From Sphingomonas sp. EC-HK361 (lineage in GTDB: Bacteria > Pseudomonadota > Alphaproteobacteria > Sphingomonadales > Sphingomonadaceae), in NCBI RefSeq assembly GCF_902498785.1, contig NZ_LR701494.1, forward strand, positions 372,001 through 436,000: 64,000 nt of DNA, given 5' to 3'. This document shows positions 8,179 to 17,762 of the stretch, piece by piece. Position numbers and translations under genes: made by a program. The notes under the pieces were generated by a model that saw only the letters and a list, made by a program, of their open reading frames with translations, made no database searches and had not been told where the DNA came from. Numbering within the stretch: the stretch's first letter is position 1; every line of letters begins with the position of its first letter.

Positions 8179-9561
8179 ATGACCGATTTCGCCAGCCTGC
8201 TCCAAGCCGATCGCGGCCAGCCCGCGCGCAGCATCCACATCGTTCATCCCGATCGCTGGGAGGCGTGGCTGTCGGCACAGCCACCGCGCGCACGCACGGG
8301 GGTGCATGCGCACAAAGGCATCGGAAAGGCCGGTAACCGCGCCGTGCTGCCGGGGGATGCAGCGGACGACTGGTCGATGCTGCTGGTCTGTGACGAAGCG
8401 GAGACGTCGCCCTGGCGAATCGCATCGCTGGGCGACAGTCTGCCCGAAGGCACGTATCGCCTGGCAGAGGGGGAACCCGGCGCGGCGATGCTCGGCTGGT
8501 GCCTCGCCCAGCACCGCTTCACACGGTATAAGGCGAACGATCCGCAAGGACCGCGGGTGCTCCTGACGAGCGAACCTGCGCGAATCGCCGAGGTCGTCCG
8601 TATCGCAGAGGCGACCGCGCTGGTCCGCGATCTCGTCGATACCGGCGCCTCCGATCTCGGCCCCGCTGAACTCGCTGCCGCAGTCGAAGCGGCGGCGAAG
8701 CCGCACGGCGCGACCGTCACGGTCACGCAGGGCGATGCGCTGGCCACCGGCTACCCCATGATCCACGCGGTCGGCCAGGCCGCGACCCGCGACCGAGCGC
8801 CGAGGCTCGTCGAGCTGGAATGGGGCGACCCCGCCCACCCCCGCGTCGCGATCGTCGGCAAGGGGGTCGTCTTCGATTCGGGCGGGCTCGATATCAAGCC
8901 GGCGGCGGGCATGCGGCTGATGAAGAAGGACATGGGCGGCGCGGCGCACGCGCTCGCGCTCGCCGGCCTTGTCATGGCGGCCAGGCTGAAGGTGCGGCTG
9001 CATCTGCTCATCCCCACGGTGGAAAACGCGATTGCCGGCAACGCCTTTCGTCCCGGCGACGTGCTGAAGACCCGCCAGGGGCTGACGGTCGAAAACACCA
9101 ATACCGATGCGGAAGGGCGGCTGATCCTGGGGGATGCGCTGACCAAGGCGGTCGAGGGCAGCCCGGCGCTGATCCTCGACTTCGCAACGCTGACCGGCGC
9201 GGCCCGCGTGGCGCTCGGCCCCGATCTTCCCGCGACCTTCGCGAACGATGAAACGCTCGCTGCCGATCTTCTCGCGGCCGGGACGGCGGTGCATGACTCG
9301 CTGTGGCGCCTGCCGCTGTGGGACGGGTACGATGCGATGCTGCAATCTGATGTCGCAGACATGGTGAATGCCCCGGACAGCGGCTTTGCCGGATCGATCA
9401 CGGCGGCGCTGTTCCTGCGCCGATTCGTCCCCGCCGACATCGCTTGGGCGCATCTCGACACGTTCGCGTGGCGGCCAGCCGCGAAGCCGGGACGGCCCAA
9501 GGGCGGCGACGCCTACGGCCTGCGTGCAACCTACGCGCTGCTCAAGACTCGCTACGCTTGA
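8179..9561 (+). CDS. Leucyl aminopeptidase family protein (M17)
   Basis: 460 residues from the ATG at 8179; the frame is open a little further up from a TTG but that adds an unlikely segment. The N-terminal half (about 1-170) is a variable regulatory domain and the C-terminal half is the M17 catalytic domain: GKGVVFDSGGLDIKPAAGMRLMKKDMGGAAHAL carries the metal-binding Lys and Asp, followed by the signature NTDAEGRLILGDAL and FATLTGAARVALG. The enzyme trims N-terminal residues from peptides with two metal ions in the cytoplasm. No strong ribosome site precedes the start. Confidence 0.92.
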   Translation: MTDFASLLQADRGQPARSIHIVHPDRWEAWLSAQPPRARTGVHAHKGIGKAGNRAVLPGDAADDWSMLLVCDEAETSPWRIASLGDSLPEGTYRLAEGEPGAAMLGWCLAQHRFTRYKANDPQGPRVLLTSEPARIAEVVRIAEATALVRDLVDTGASDLGPAELAAAVEAAAKPHGATVTVTQGDALATGYPMIHAVGQAATRDRAPRLVELEWGDPAHPRVAIVGKGVVFDSGGLDIKPAAGMRLMKKDMGGAAHALALAGLVMAARLKVRLHLLIPTVENAIAGNAFRPGDVLKTRQGLTVENTNTDAEGRLILGDALTKAVEGSPALILDFATLTGAARVALGPDLPATFANDETLAADLLAAGTAVHDSLWRLPLWDGYDAMLQSDVADMVNAPDSGFAGSITAALFLRRFVPADIAWAHLDTFAWRPAAKPGRPKGGDAYGLRATYALLKTRYA

Positions 9562-9582
9562 GCAGCACGCGACCGGCGCCGC

Positions 9583-10320
9583 TCACGCCGCCTCGATGAT
9601 CGGCACAAACTTCGCTGCGGTCAGACTCGCGCCGCCGACCAGCGCGCCATCGACGTCGGCAGTCGAGAGGATCGCGGCGGCATTGTCGCCGGTCACCGAC
9701 CCGCCATAGAGGATGCGGACCTGTGCCGCCGCGTCACCGATGAGCGCGCGCAGCTTGGCGCGAGCGATGGCGTGGATGGCGGCGATATCGTCGAGCGTCG
9801 GGGTCCGCCCCGTGCCGATCGCCCAGCGCGGTTCATAGGCCAGCGTCAGCCAGTCGCCGGTCGCGTTTTCAGGAACGGATTTCTCGATCTGCGCCTGCAC
9901 CACCCGTTCGGCGCGGCCGGCATCGCGTTCGGCCTCGGTTTCGCCGCAGCACAGGATCACGTTCAGTCCGTGACGATGGGCGGCGGTCGCCTTTGCCCAT
10001 GCATCCTGGCTCGTCTCGTGCTGATCGGCGCGGCGTTCGGAATGGCCGACGATCGTGAAGCGCGCACCGGCCTCGCGCACCATGGCCGCCGATACGCAGC
10101 CGGTGTGCGCCCCGCTGTCCGCCGCATGCACATCCTGCGCGCCGATCGAAAGCGACGGCACACGCGTTGCGGCCGGGGTAATCAGCGTGAAGGGCACCGC
10201 GACCGCAACGTCGATATCGGGCCGCGCCTTCGCCGCCGCCGCAATGCCGTCCAGCTCGGCCAGCGTCGCGAGGCTGCCGTTCATCTTCCAGTTTCCCGCG
10301 ATCAGCTTGCGGCGTGTCAT
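9583..10320 (-). CDS. tpiA: Triosephosphate isomerase
   Basis: 245 residues from the second ATG (10320), preferred over the one at 10326 because a G-rich GGGGG site lies about 6 bases before it. Interconverts dihydroxyacetone phosphate and glyceraldehyde 3-phosphate. Catalytic residues are present: Lys12 in AGNWKMNG, His93 in IVGHSERR, Glu163 in AYEPRWAIGTG, and the phosphate grip YGGSV and DGALVGGASL. Residue 165, in the loop 6 hinge, is Arg where the family usually has Val or Ile. The gene is divergent from the PpiD-like gene. Confidence 0.96.
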   Translation of the reverse strand: MTRRKLIAGNWKMNGSLATLAELDGIAAAAKARPDIDVAVAVPFTLITPAATRVPSLSIGAQDVHAADSGAHTGCVSAAMVREAGARFTIVGHSERRADQHETSQDAWAKATAAHRHGLNVILCCGETEAERDAGRAERVVQAQIEKSVPENATGDWLTLAYEPRWAIGTGRTPTLDDIAAIHAIARAKLRALIGDAAAQVRILYGGSVTGDNAAAILSTADVDGALVGGASLTAAKFVPIIEAA

Positions 10321-10426
10321 CCTCATCCCCCGGTATGCGCTTGTCGTGTTCCGTCGCCGTTAGCGCGCTTGAAGCCGACCGGCCACACCCCTAAAGCACG
10401 CCGTTCCACTACAGGCACGCCACTTC

Positions 10427-12376
10427 ATGCTCAGCTTCTTCCGCCGGCTCATCAATTCCAAGGTCGGGGTCATCGTCACCTTCGTGGTGCTCGGGATCAT
10501 CGCGCTTGCCTTTGCGGCGGGCGACGTGACCGGGCTGCGGCAGGGTGGCGGATCGGTGCTGGGCAGCAATGTCGGCACTGTCGGCAAGGTCGCGGTGGGC
10601 GACGCCGAGGTGAAGCAGCGCGCGACCAGCGAGATGGAGGCGTATCGCCAGCAGCAGCCGACGCTCGACATGGCGCAGTATATCGCGGGCGGCGGCGTGG
10701 ATGCGACGGTGGAGCGGATCATGTCCGGCCTTGCCCTCCAGCAGTTCGGGGCGAGCCAGGGCCTCGTCGTGTCGAAGCGACTGATCGATGGCCAGCTGGC
10801 GAGCATCCCGGGGCTGCAGGGCGTTGACGGCAAGTTCGACCAGAAGATTTACGAACGCCTCCTTGCCGAGCGCCGGCTGACCGACGCGGGCATCCGTGCC
10901 GACATTGCGAATTCGACCATGGCCGGCTTTCTGATCGCACCGACCAGCGGCGCGAGCCAGGTGCCGCAGTCGCTGGCGTTGCCCTATGCCTCGCTGCTGC
11001 TCGAGAAGCGCGAAGGGCAGATCGGATTCATTCCGACAAAGGCGATGAACGCCGGCGCGGCACCGACCGATGCGGAACTGCAGGGATGGTACAAGGGGCA
11101 TCTGGCGCTCTACACCACGCCCGAGCGCCGCATCATCCGCTATGCGGTCGTGACCCCGGATCAGGTCAAGGCGTCCGCCACGCCGAGCGCGGCCGAAATC
11201 GCGGCCGCCTACAACGCCGACAAGGCCAAATATTCCGCAACCGAGAAGCGCGCCGTGACGCAGGTCACCGTGCTCGATCAGAATGCCGCGAACCAGCTTG
11301 CCGCCAAGGTAAAGGGTGGAGCATCGCTGGCCGACGCCGCAAAGGCCGCAGGGCTCGAAGCGCGCACGGTCACGCTCGATCGTGCCGCCTATGCGCAGCA
11401 GGCGTCGGCTGACCTCGCGAGTGCTTTCTTCGGCGCCGCCAAGGGTGCGCTCGTCGGACCGGTGAAGGGCACGATCGGCTTCGTCGTCGCGCGCGTCGAT
11501 TCCATCGAGCAGGTCGCCGGCAAGTCGCTCGCTGAAGCGACGCCTGAGATCACCAAGGCGCTGACCGAGCAGAAGACCGTCGCCGCGCTCGGCAAAATTC
11601 ACGATGCGCTCGACGATTCGATCGCGAACAACTCGAACTTCGGTGAGCTGGTCAACGACCAGAAGCTGAGCGCGCAGGCGACCGCCCCACTGACCGCGGG
11701 CGGCGTGAACCCTGAAGATGCGGCGTCCAAGCCCGACGCCAAGCTCGCCCCCGTCGTCCAGGCGGCGTTCCAGGCGGAGGAAGGCGACCAGCCGCAGCTT
11801 GTGCAACTGGGCCAGGACGGCAGCTTCGCGGTCGTTGCGCTCGACCGCATCGTGCGCGCCGCGCCGCGCCCTCTGGCGCAGGTGCGGGACGCGGTCGCAC
11901 GCGACTTCACGATCGACCGTGCGCGCAAGGCCGCGCGTCAGGTCGCGGTTGATGTGCTCGCCAAGGTCAACAAGGGCACCGCACTGGCTGAGGCGCTGTC
12001 GTCGACCAAGCCGGGGCTCCCCGCGCCGCAGCCGCTCGCCAGCAGTCGCGCACAGCTCGCCGCCAACCCGCAGGGTGCCCCGCCCGCGCTCGCGCTGCTG
12101 TTCAGCATGGCTAACGGCACCGCCAAGATGCTGGAGGCGCCGCAGCAGGGCGGCTGGTTCGTCATCAAGCTCAACAAGATCATTCCCGGCGACGCGACGA
12201 AGCAGCCGGGCGTCGTTGCAGCCACCCGCACCGATCTCGGCCGCGTCGTTGGCCGCGAATATGTCGAGCAGTTCACCAATGCGGTGAAGCGCGCGGTGGG
12301 CGTGAAGAAGAACGCGGCGGAAATCGCCAAGGTGAAGGCCGATCTGAGCGGACAGAGTGGCAGCGCCCAGCCGTAA
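10427..12376 (+). CDS. PpiD/SurA-like membrane-anchored peptidylprolyl isomerase
   Basis: 649 residues. One N-terminal membrane segment (VGVIVTFVVLGIIALAFAAG, about 13-32) anchors a periplasmic chaperone. A SurA-type N-terminal helix domain follows (RQQQPTLDMAQYIAGGG, GLALQQFG), then a parvulin-like region around 240-380 (RRIIRYAVVTPDQV, ASLADAAKAAG, ALVGPVKGTIGFVVARVDSIE), then a long helical C-terminal part. The family helps outer-membrane and periplasmic proteins fold after export. The 3' end overlaps trpE by 20 bases, tying it to tryptophan synthesis at the expression level. Confidence 0.88.
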   Translation: MLSFFRRLINSKVGVIVTFVVLGIIALAFAAGDVTGLRQGGGSVLGSNVGTVGKVAVGDAEVKQRATSEMEAYRQQQPTLDMAQYIAGGGVDATVERIMSGLALQQFGASQGLVVSKRLIDGQLASIPGLQGVDGKFDQKIYERLLAERRLTDAGIRADIANSTMAGFLIAPTSGASQVPQSLALPYASLLLEKREGQIGFIPTKAMNAGAAPTDAELQGWYKGHLALYTTPERRIIRYAVVTPDQVKASATPSAAEIAAAYNADKAKYSATEKRAVTQVTVLDQNAANQLAAKVKGGASLADAAKAAGLEARTVTLDRAAYAQQASADLASAFFGAAKGALVGPVKGTIGFVVARVDSIEQVAGKSLAEATPEITKALTEQKTVAALGKIHDALDDSIANNSNFGELVNDQKLSAQATAPLTAGGVNPEDAASKPDAKLAPVVQAAFQAEEGDQPQLVQLGQDGSFAVVALDRIVRAAPRPLAQVRDAVARDFTIDRARKAARQVAVDVLAKVNKGTALAEALSSTKPGLPAPQPLASSRAQLAANPQGAPPALALLFSMANGTAKMLEAPQQGGWFVIKLNKIIPGDATKQPGVVAATRTDLGRVVGREYVEQFTNAVKRAVGVKKNAAEIAKVKADLSGQSGSAQP

Positions 12377-13868
12377 CGCGGATGCCGTTGGGGCGCTGGG
12401 CGAGGGTCGTCCGGCGCTCGTCTGGCGCGCGCGGATCGCCGATACCGAAACGCCCGTTGCCGCGGCGCTGAAGCTGATCGAGCCGGAGCGGGGCGACTTC
12501 CTGTTCGAATCGGTGGAAGGCGGATCGGTGCGCGGGCGCTACAGCCTGCTCGGCCTCGCCCCCGATCTCGTCTTTCGTGCCGATGGCAAGCGCGCCGCGA
12601 TCAACCGCCGCTGGCTGAGCGACCGCGCCGCGTTCGAGGCCTGCGCGGCGCCGACGCTGGAGGCACTGCGCGACCTCGTCGCGTCGTGCCGGATGGAGGT
12701 GCCCGCCGCGCTGCCCCGCGCGCTCGCCTGCCTTGTCGGCTATTTCGGCTACGAAACCGTGGGTCTGGTGGAGGATCTTCCCCGCCCTGACGCCGATCCG
12801 CTCGGCCTGCCCGACATGATGTTCGTGCGGCCGACGGTCATCTGCGTCTTCGATCGGCTCGCCGACACGCTGTTCCTCGTCGCACCGGTATGGCCCGACG
12901 CCGCACGGGGCGCAGCCGCGATCGTCGATGAGGCCGAAGCGCGGCTGGATGCGACCGAAGCGCGGCTGGCGACCGCGGCACTCCCGCCCCCCGCGCGCAT
13001 CGATCCGCTCGCGATCGAACCGTCTCCGCAGCTTGCACCCGAGCGCTATCTGGAAATGGTGGCGGCGGCAAAGCGGTACATCGTGGCTGGCGACATCTTC
13101 CAGGTCGTGCTGGCGCAGCGCTTCACCGCGCCTTTCCCGCTGCCGCCTTTCGAGCTCTACCGCGCGCTGCGGCGGATCAACCCGTCGCCCTTCCTATACC
13201 ACCTCGACCTGCCGGGCTTCTCGCTGACCGGATCGAGCCCGGAAATTCTCGTCCGCCTGCGCGACGGCGAGGTCACCATCCGTCCGATCGCCGGCACCCG
13301 CCCGCGCGGGCGCACGGCGGTGGAGGACGAGGCGAACCGCGCCAGCCTGCTCGCCGACCCGAAGGAGCGTGCGGAGCATCTGATGCTGCTCGATCTCGGG
13401 CGCAACGACACCGGCCGCGTCGCAAAGCCCGGCACGGTGCGCGTGACGGACAGCTATACGGTCGAGCTCTACAGCCACGTCATGCACATCGTGTCGAACG
13501 TCGTCGGACAGATCGCGGACGGTCGCGACGCGATCGACGCGCTGCTCGCCGGCTTCCCCGCGGGCACCGTCAGCGGCGCGCCGAAGGTGCGGGCGTGCGA
13601 GATCATCGCCGAGCTGGAGCCGGAAAAGCGCGGTGCTTACGCAGGCGGGGTCGGCTATTTCTCGCCCGACGGATCGATGGATTCTTGCATCGTCCTGCGC
13701 ACCGCGATCGTGAAGGACGGCGTGATGCACGTGCAGGCGGGCGCCGGAATCGTTGCGGACAGCGATCCTGCGGCCGAACAGCGCGAGTGCGAGGCGAAAT
13801 CGGGCGCCCTGTTCGCTGCCGCGCGCGAAGCGATCACGCGGGCGAGCGAAGCCGGGTTCGGCCAATAG
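12357..13868 (+). CDS. trpE: Anthranilate synthase component I
   Basis: 503 residues from a GTG at 12357 that lies inside the end of the previous gene; the exact start is uncertain and could be a few codons later. Converts chorismate to anthranilate with ammonia supplied by TrpG. Conserved blocks: LLESVEGG-like DFLFESVEGGSVRGRYSLLG (feedback tryptophan site region), GDIFQVVLAQRF, SPEILVRL, RPIAGTRPRGRT, LLDLGRNDTGRVA, FPAGTVSGAPKVRA and GAYAGGVGYFSPDGSMDSCIVLRT. All chorismate-binding residues appear intact. The trpGDC genes lie 600 bases on, separated by a gene on the other strand. Confidence 0.96.
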   Translation: MAAPSRNADAVGALGEGRPALVWRARIADTETPVAAALKLIEPERGDFLFESVEGGSVRGRYSLLGLAPDLVFRADGKRAAINRRWLSDRAAFEACAAPTLEALRDLVASCRMEVPAALPRALACLVGYFGYETVGLVEDLPRPDADPLGLPDMMFVRPTVICVFDRLADTLFLVAPVWPDAARGAAAIVDEAEARLDATEARLATAALPPPARIDPLAIEPSPQLAPERYLEMVAAAKRYIVAGDIFQVVLAQRFTAPFPLPPFELYRALRRINPSPFLYHLDLPGFSLTGSSPEILVRLRDGEVTIRPIAGTRPRGRTAVEDEANRASLLADPKERAEHLMLLDLGRNDTGRVAKPGTVRVTDSYTVELYSHVMHIVSNVVGQIADGRDAIDALLAGFPAGTVSGAPKVRACEIIAELEPEKRGAYAGGVGYFSPDGSMDSCIVLRTAIVKDGVMHVQAGAGIVADSDPAAEQRECEAKSGALFAAAREAITRASEAGFGQ

Positions 13869-13871
13869 CGC

Positions 13872-14321
13872 TTAGGGAATGCTTTCCGCTTCGCGGCGCT
13901 GCTGGCGCTTGTCGGCTGCCCATTGCTGGTTCTGCTGAAGCGCGCACCCGGTCTGCCCACCGGTGCCGACCGGCGAGCAGGTATCGGGCAGGCCACCGGC
14001 AACGCGGCTGACCTGATCCATTGTCGCGGCGCGGTTGACCCAGCTCTGGTTCTTCGCCGGGATTTCGGCCGGGCGTCGCAGTCCTTTGGGGATGCGATAC
14101 GGATCCTCCAGCGGGCGACACACGACAATCTCGTCGGCCTGCGCCTTCGGGCAAGCCTGCCCAGCGGCCAGCGACACGTCGCGCACCTTCTTCGGCGGCT
14201 GGCCGGTTTCGGCGGGAACGGCCTGTGTCGTGGCAGCAGCTCGCGCAGGCGGCGCGCCCGTCTGCGCCGCGGCAAGGCCGGGCATCGACAACAACAAGGC
14301 TGGCAACAACAGACGCGGCAT
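13872..14321 (-). CDS. Exported cysteine-containing protein of unknown function
   Basis: 149 residues with a clear signal peptide (MPRLLLPALLLSMPGLAAAQ) and an AGGAGT ribosome site about 8 bases before the ATG. The mature part has four cysteines (GQACPKAQ, EIVVCRPLEDPYRIPKGLR, LPDTCSPVG, TGCALQQN) and a basic, glutamine-rich tail. Proteins with the EIVVCRPLEDPYRIP motif are common as unnamed periplasmic proteins in sphingomonads; their function is not known to me. It sits on the opposite strand between trpE and trpG, breaking the trp operon. Confidence 0.8.
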   Translation of the reverse strand: MPRLLLPALLLSMPGLAAAQTGAPPARAAATTQAVPAETGQPPKKVRDVSLAAGQACPKAQADEIVVCRPLEDPYRIPKGLRRPAEIPAKNQSWVNRAATMDQVSRVAGGLPDTCSPVGTGGQTGCALQQNQQWAADKRQQRREAESIP

Positions 14322-14467
14322 CGTTTTTCACTCCTCGGGTGCGACCGTAACGTTCGGCGCCGTCGGATTGCTCCCCGCTGAACGCCGATCGCGATATCGA
14401 CCAACTATGATATTGGAACGCGATCGACGGATTGCGATGCTGTCGGCTTCGTTTATGGCACGCAGCC

Positions 14468-15052
14468 ATGATCCTGGTCGTCGACAATTACGACAGCTTT
14501 ACCTGGAACCTCGTCCATTACCTGATGGAGCTTGGCGTGGAGGTGAAGGTCGCGCGCAACGATACGCTGACGGCCGCCGACGCGCTGGCGAGCGGGGCGG
14601 ACGCGTTCCTGATCTCGCCCGGCCCCTGCACCCCGACCGAAGCGGGCATTTCGCTCGATCTCGTCGCGGCGTGCGCGGATGAGAAACGTCCGCTACTTGG
14701 CGTGTGCCTCGGCCATCAGGCGATCGGGCAATATTTTGGCGGGAAAGTGGTGCGCGGCGGGCTGATGCACGGCAAGACGAGCGCGATCGTCCATGACGGC
14801 ACCGGGGTGTTCGCGGGCCTCCCCTCGCCCTTCACCGCGACGCGCTACCACTCGCTGATCGTCGAGGATGTGCCCGAGGTGCTGGCCGTAAACGGACGAA
14901 CCCAAGACGGCATCGTCATGGGGTTCCGCCACCGCGATCTGCCGATCCACGGCGTCCAGTTCCACCCCGAAAGCATCGCGACCGAGCACGGCCACGCCAT
15001 GCTCGCCAATTTCCTGCTCGATGCGGGCATCGACGCGCGGATGCCGGCATGA
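14468..15052 (+). CDS. trpG: Anthranilate synthase component II (glutamine amidotransferase)
   Basis: 194 residues from the ATG at 14468, the start of the canonical [16 protein letters not shown] class I glutamine amidotransferase that feeds ammonia to TrpE. Oxyanion-hole ISPGPCTP, nucleophile Cys in [15 protein letters not shown], and the His-Glu pair in [15 protein letters not shown] are all present. The stop overlaps trpD by four bases. In other organisms the protein can also serve folate synthesis (PabA); the direct coupling to trpDC points to tryptophan here. Confidence 0.97.
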   Translation: MILVVDNYDSFTWNLVHYLMELGVEVKVARNDTLTAADALASGADAFLISPGPCTPTEAGISLDLVAACADEKRPLLGVCLGHQAIGQYFGGKVVRGGLMHGKTSAIVHDGTGVFAGLPSPFTATRYHSLIVEDVPEVLAVNGRTQDGIVMGFRHRDLPIHGVQFHPESIATEHGHAMLANFLLDAGIDARMPA

Positions 15053-16041
15053 CGACGATCGCCCTCCTCCCCGATCCGTCATCGCCGCTGTCGCGCGAGA
15101 CGGCAGCGCTCGCCTTTGCCGATATCCTCGATGCGAAAACCAGCGAGGACGCCATCGCCGCGTTCCTAATCGGGCTGAGCGACCGCGGCGAGACAAGTAT
15201 CGAAATCGCCGAAGCCGCGCGCGCACTGCGCGACCGGCTCATCCCCATCGACGCGCCGCCCGGCGCCATCGACGTATGCGGCACCGGCGGCGACGGCCAT
15301 CACACGCTCAATGTCTCCACCGCGGTCAGCCTCGTCGTCGCGGCGGCCGGCGTCCCGGTCGCCAAGCACGGCAACCGCGCCGCTTCGTCCAAGGCGGGCG
15401 CGGCCGACACATTGGAAGCGCTGGGCCTCGATATGGAGCGTGCCGGCGCGCTGGCGGAGGCGACGCTCGCCGATCTCGGCATCTGTTTTCTGTTCGCGGC
15501 CAACCATCACCCGGCGATGAAGCGGATCACCCCGATCCGCCGCCGCATCGGCAAGCGCACGATCTTCAATCTGATGGGCCCGCTCGCCAATCCTGCTCGG
15601 GTCACACGGCAGCTGATCGGCATCGCGCGGCCGGATTATGTCCCCGTCTACGCCGCCGCGCTGGAACAGCTCGGCACCGAAGCCGCGCTCGTCGTCTCGG
15701 GCGAGGAGGGGCTTGACGAGGTATCCGGCGCCGGCCCGACGGTCGCGGTCGGCATCGGGCAAGTTTCGCTTCCCGATCGCATCGTGCCGGAGGATGCCGG
15801 CCTGCCACGCCACCCGATCGCAGCGATCCATGGCGGCGACCCCGCGCATAACGCCGCAGCGCTCCGCCGGCTGCTTGCGGGCGAGACCGGCGCCTACCGC
15901 GACGCTGTTCTCCTCAACGCAGCCGCCGCACTCGTACTGGCGGGCGACAGCGACCTAATTACAGGGGCCGAGCGCGCCGCCGCTGCGATCGACTCCAGTG
16001 CCGCCGCTGCCCTTCTCGACCGCTGGATCGCCTATTCATGA
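15049..16041 (+). CDS. trpD: Anthranilate phosphoribosyltransferase
   Basis: 330 residues. Joins anthranilate to PRPP. The PRPP-binding [15 protein letters not shown], the [21 protein letters not shown] block, [23 protein letters not shown] and [10 protein letters not shown] are all typical. ATGA overlaps tie it to trpG before and trpC after. In [12 protein letters not shown] the Ser-Ser pair contacts anthranilate and is intact. No unusual features. Confidence 0.97.
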   Translation: MTTIALLPDPSSPLSRETAALAFADILDAKTSEDAIAAFLIGLSDRGETSIEIAEAARALRDRLIPIDAPPGAIDVCGTGGDGHHTLNVSTAVSLVVAAAGVPVAKHGNRAASSKAGAADTLEALGLDMERAGALAEATLADLGICFLFAANHHPAMKRITPIRRRIGKRTIFNLMGPLANPARVTRQLIGIARPDYVPVYAAALEQLGTEAALVVSGEEGLDEVSGAGPTVAVGIGQVSLPDRIVPEDAGLPRHPIAAIHGGDPAHNAAALRRLLAGETGAYRDAVLLNAAAALVLAGDSDLITGAERAAAAIDSSAAAALLDRWIAYS

Positions 16042-16820
16042 CCGTTCTTGATCGCATCATCGATACCAAGCGCGCCGAGGTCGCCGCCAAGAAGGCGACC
16101 ATACCGATGGCGGAAATCGACGCGCGGATCGCAGCGCAGTCGGCCCCGCGCGGGTTTCGCGCTGCGCTCGATGCGCGTGCACAGGTTGGCCACGCCCTGA
16201 TCGCCGAGATCAAGAAGGCGAGCCCGTCCAAGGGCGTCATCCGCGCCGATTTCGATCCGCCTTCCCATGCCCGCGCTTACGAGGCCGGCGGGGCGACGTG
16301 CCTGTCGGTGCTGACCGACGAGCGCTGGTTCCAGGGCGCCGACGCTTACCTGACCGCAGCCCGCAATGCCTGCGCGCTTCCGGTGCTGCGCAAGGATTTC
16401 ATGGTCGATCCGTGGCAGTGCCACGAAGCGCGCGGGCTTGGTGCCGACGCGATCCTTATCATCATGGCTGCGCTCGACGACGCGCGCGCCGCCGATATCG
16501 AGGCGGCCGCGCTGGACTGCGGGATGGATGTGCTCGTCGAGGTGCATGACGCAGACGAACTCGAACGCGCGCTGAAACTCCAGTCGCGCCTCATCGGCGT
16601 CAACAACCGCGACCTGCGCGATTTTTCGGTCAGCTTCGACCGCACCTACGAACTTGTGGGTCAGGCGCCGGCTGGCTGCACCTTCGTCGCCGAGAGCGGC
16701 CTGACGACTCGCGCCGATCTCGACGCGATGGCAGAGCACGGTGTGCGCTGTTTCCTGATCGGCGAGGCGCTCATGCGCGCGGACGATGTCGCGGCAGCCA
16801 CGAGGGCGCTCGTCGGGTGA
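16038..16820 (+). CDS. trpC: Indole-3-glycerol-phosphate synthase
   Basis: 260 residues, a single TIM-barrel enzyme not fused to TrpF. Closes the indole ring of carboxyphenylamino-deoxyribulose phosphate. [19 protein letters not shown] contains the catalytic Lys and substrate loop; [52 protein letters not shown] and [12 protein letters not shown] follow in order. Overlaps trpD by four bases and moaC by four (GTGA). Confidence 0.97.
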   Translation: MTVLDRIIDTKRAEVAAKKATIPMAEIDARIAAQSAPRGFRAALDARAQVGHALIAEIKKASPSKGVIRADFDPPSHARAYEAGGATCLSVLTDERWFQGADAYLTAARNACALPVLRKDFMVDPWQCHEARGLGADAILIIMAALDDARAADIEAAALDCGMDVLVEVHDADELERALKLQSRLIGVNNRDLRDFSVSFDRTYELVGQAPAGCTFVAESGLTTRADLDAMAEHGVRCFLIGEALMRADDVAAATRALVG

Positions 16821-17284
16821 GCGATCTCACCCATCTCGACTCCGCGGGCGCCGCGCAAATGGTCGATGTGTCCGCCAAAGCCGACACCGCCCGCGAGGCG
16901 ACCGCGACCGGGCACATTGCCATGTCGGCCGAAGCTGCCGCCGCGATCCGCGCGGGTGCGGTCAAGAAGGGCGACGTTCTCGCGGTGGCGCGAGTTGCCG
17001 GAATCATGGCGGCGAAGCGGACGAGCGACCTGGTGCCGCTCTGCCATCCCCTGCCGATCACACGCGTGTCCATCGACCTCCAGACCGATGATGCCGGTGT
17101 GACGGCGACGGCGACGGTCGCGACGACCGGCAAGACGGGGGTCGAGATGGAGGCGCTGACCGCGGTGTCGGTCGCGCTGCTCACCATCTACGACATGGCG
17201 AAGGCGCTGGATCGCGCAATGACGATCGGCGACGTCCGCCTGCTCGCCAAGTCGGGCGGCCGATCCGGCGACTGGCACGCGTGA
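16817..17284 (+). CDS. moaC: Cyclic pyranopterin monophosphate synthase
   Basis: 155 residues from a GTG that overlaps the trpC stop. Second step of molybdenum cofactor synthesis. [41 protein letters not shown] with the catalytic His region, [29 protein letters not shown] and [10 protein letters not shown] are diagnostic. trpC followed by moaC is a frequent arrangement in alphaproteobacteria; moeA, often next, is absent here and replaced by a MaoC dehydratase. Confidence 0.97.
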   Translation: MSDLTHLDSAGAAQMVDVSAKADTAREATATGHIAMSAEAAAAIRAGAVKKGDVLAVARVAGIMAAKRTSDLVPLCHPLPITRVSIDLQTDDAGVTATATVATTGKTGVEMEALTAVSVALLTIYDMAKALDRAMTIGDVRLLAKSGGRSGDWHA

Positions 17285-17306
17285 CGACAAGCTTTCAGGA
17301 GGTAGC

Positions 17307-17762
17307 ATGCCCGGTCTCTGGTTCGAACAATTCACCGTCGGCCAGCGCTTCGTCCATGAAGTGCGGCGCACGGTCACCGATGCCGACAACATCCTGTTTT
17401 CCGCGCTGACCTACAATCCGGCGGCGATCCATATCGACCACGCCTATGCAGCGACGACGGAGTTCGGCCGGCCGCTGATGAACTCGCTTTTCACGCTCGG
17501 TCTCGTCATCGGGCTGAGCGTTCAGGATACGACCTTCGGCACGACGATCGCCAATCTGGGCATGGAGGATACCAGCTTTCCCAAGCCCGTATTCTCTGGC
17601 GACACGATCCGCGCGGAAACCGAGGTGAAGGCGATCCGCCCGTCCAAATCGCGCCCGGGCCAGGGCATCGTGACGTTCGAACATGTCGGCCTCAACCAGC
17701 GCGACGAGATCGTCCTGTGCACCACCCGCGCGGCGCTGATGATGGCGCGTCCGGACGCCTAA
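17307..17762 (+). CDS. MaoC family dehydratase
   Basis: 151 residues with an AGGAGG ribosome site eight bases before the ATG. A hot-dog fold hydratase: the catalytic pair is in LTYNPAAIHIDHAYA (Asn/His with following Asp) and LMNSLFTLGLVIGLSV, FPKPVFSGDTIRAETEV and VGLNQRDEIVLCTTRAALM complete the family pattern. Such proteins hydrate short enoyl-CoAs, for example in mesaconyl- or methylfumaryl-type pathways; the substrate is not readable. Only 22 bases separate it from moaC, so it is probably co-transcribed. The stop overlaps the end of the convergent amidase by four bases. Confidence 0.88.
   Translation: MPGLWFEQFTVGQRFVHEVRRTVTDADNILFSALTYNPAAIHIDHAYAATTEFGRPLMNSLFTLGLVIGLSVQDTTFGTTIANLGMEDTSFPKPVFSGDTIRAETEVKAIRPSKSRPGQGIVTFEHVGLNQRDEIVLCTTRAALMMARPDA

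Noticed and set aside
7249-9453. 734-codon minus-strand frame across trxB and the aminopeptidase
   Set aside because: Arginine-rich translation spanning two well-supported genes in other frames.
10409-11806. Antisense frame over the PpiD-like gene
   Set aside because: Charged, motif-free translation; the sense strand gene is complete.
14432-14467. Leader peptide ahead of trpG
   Set aside because: The 12 codons contain only one Trp and no paired hairpins of an attenuator.
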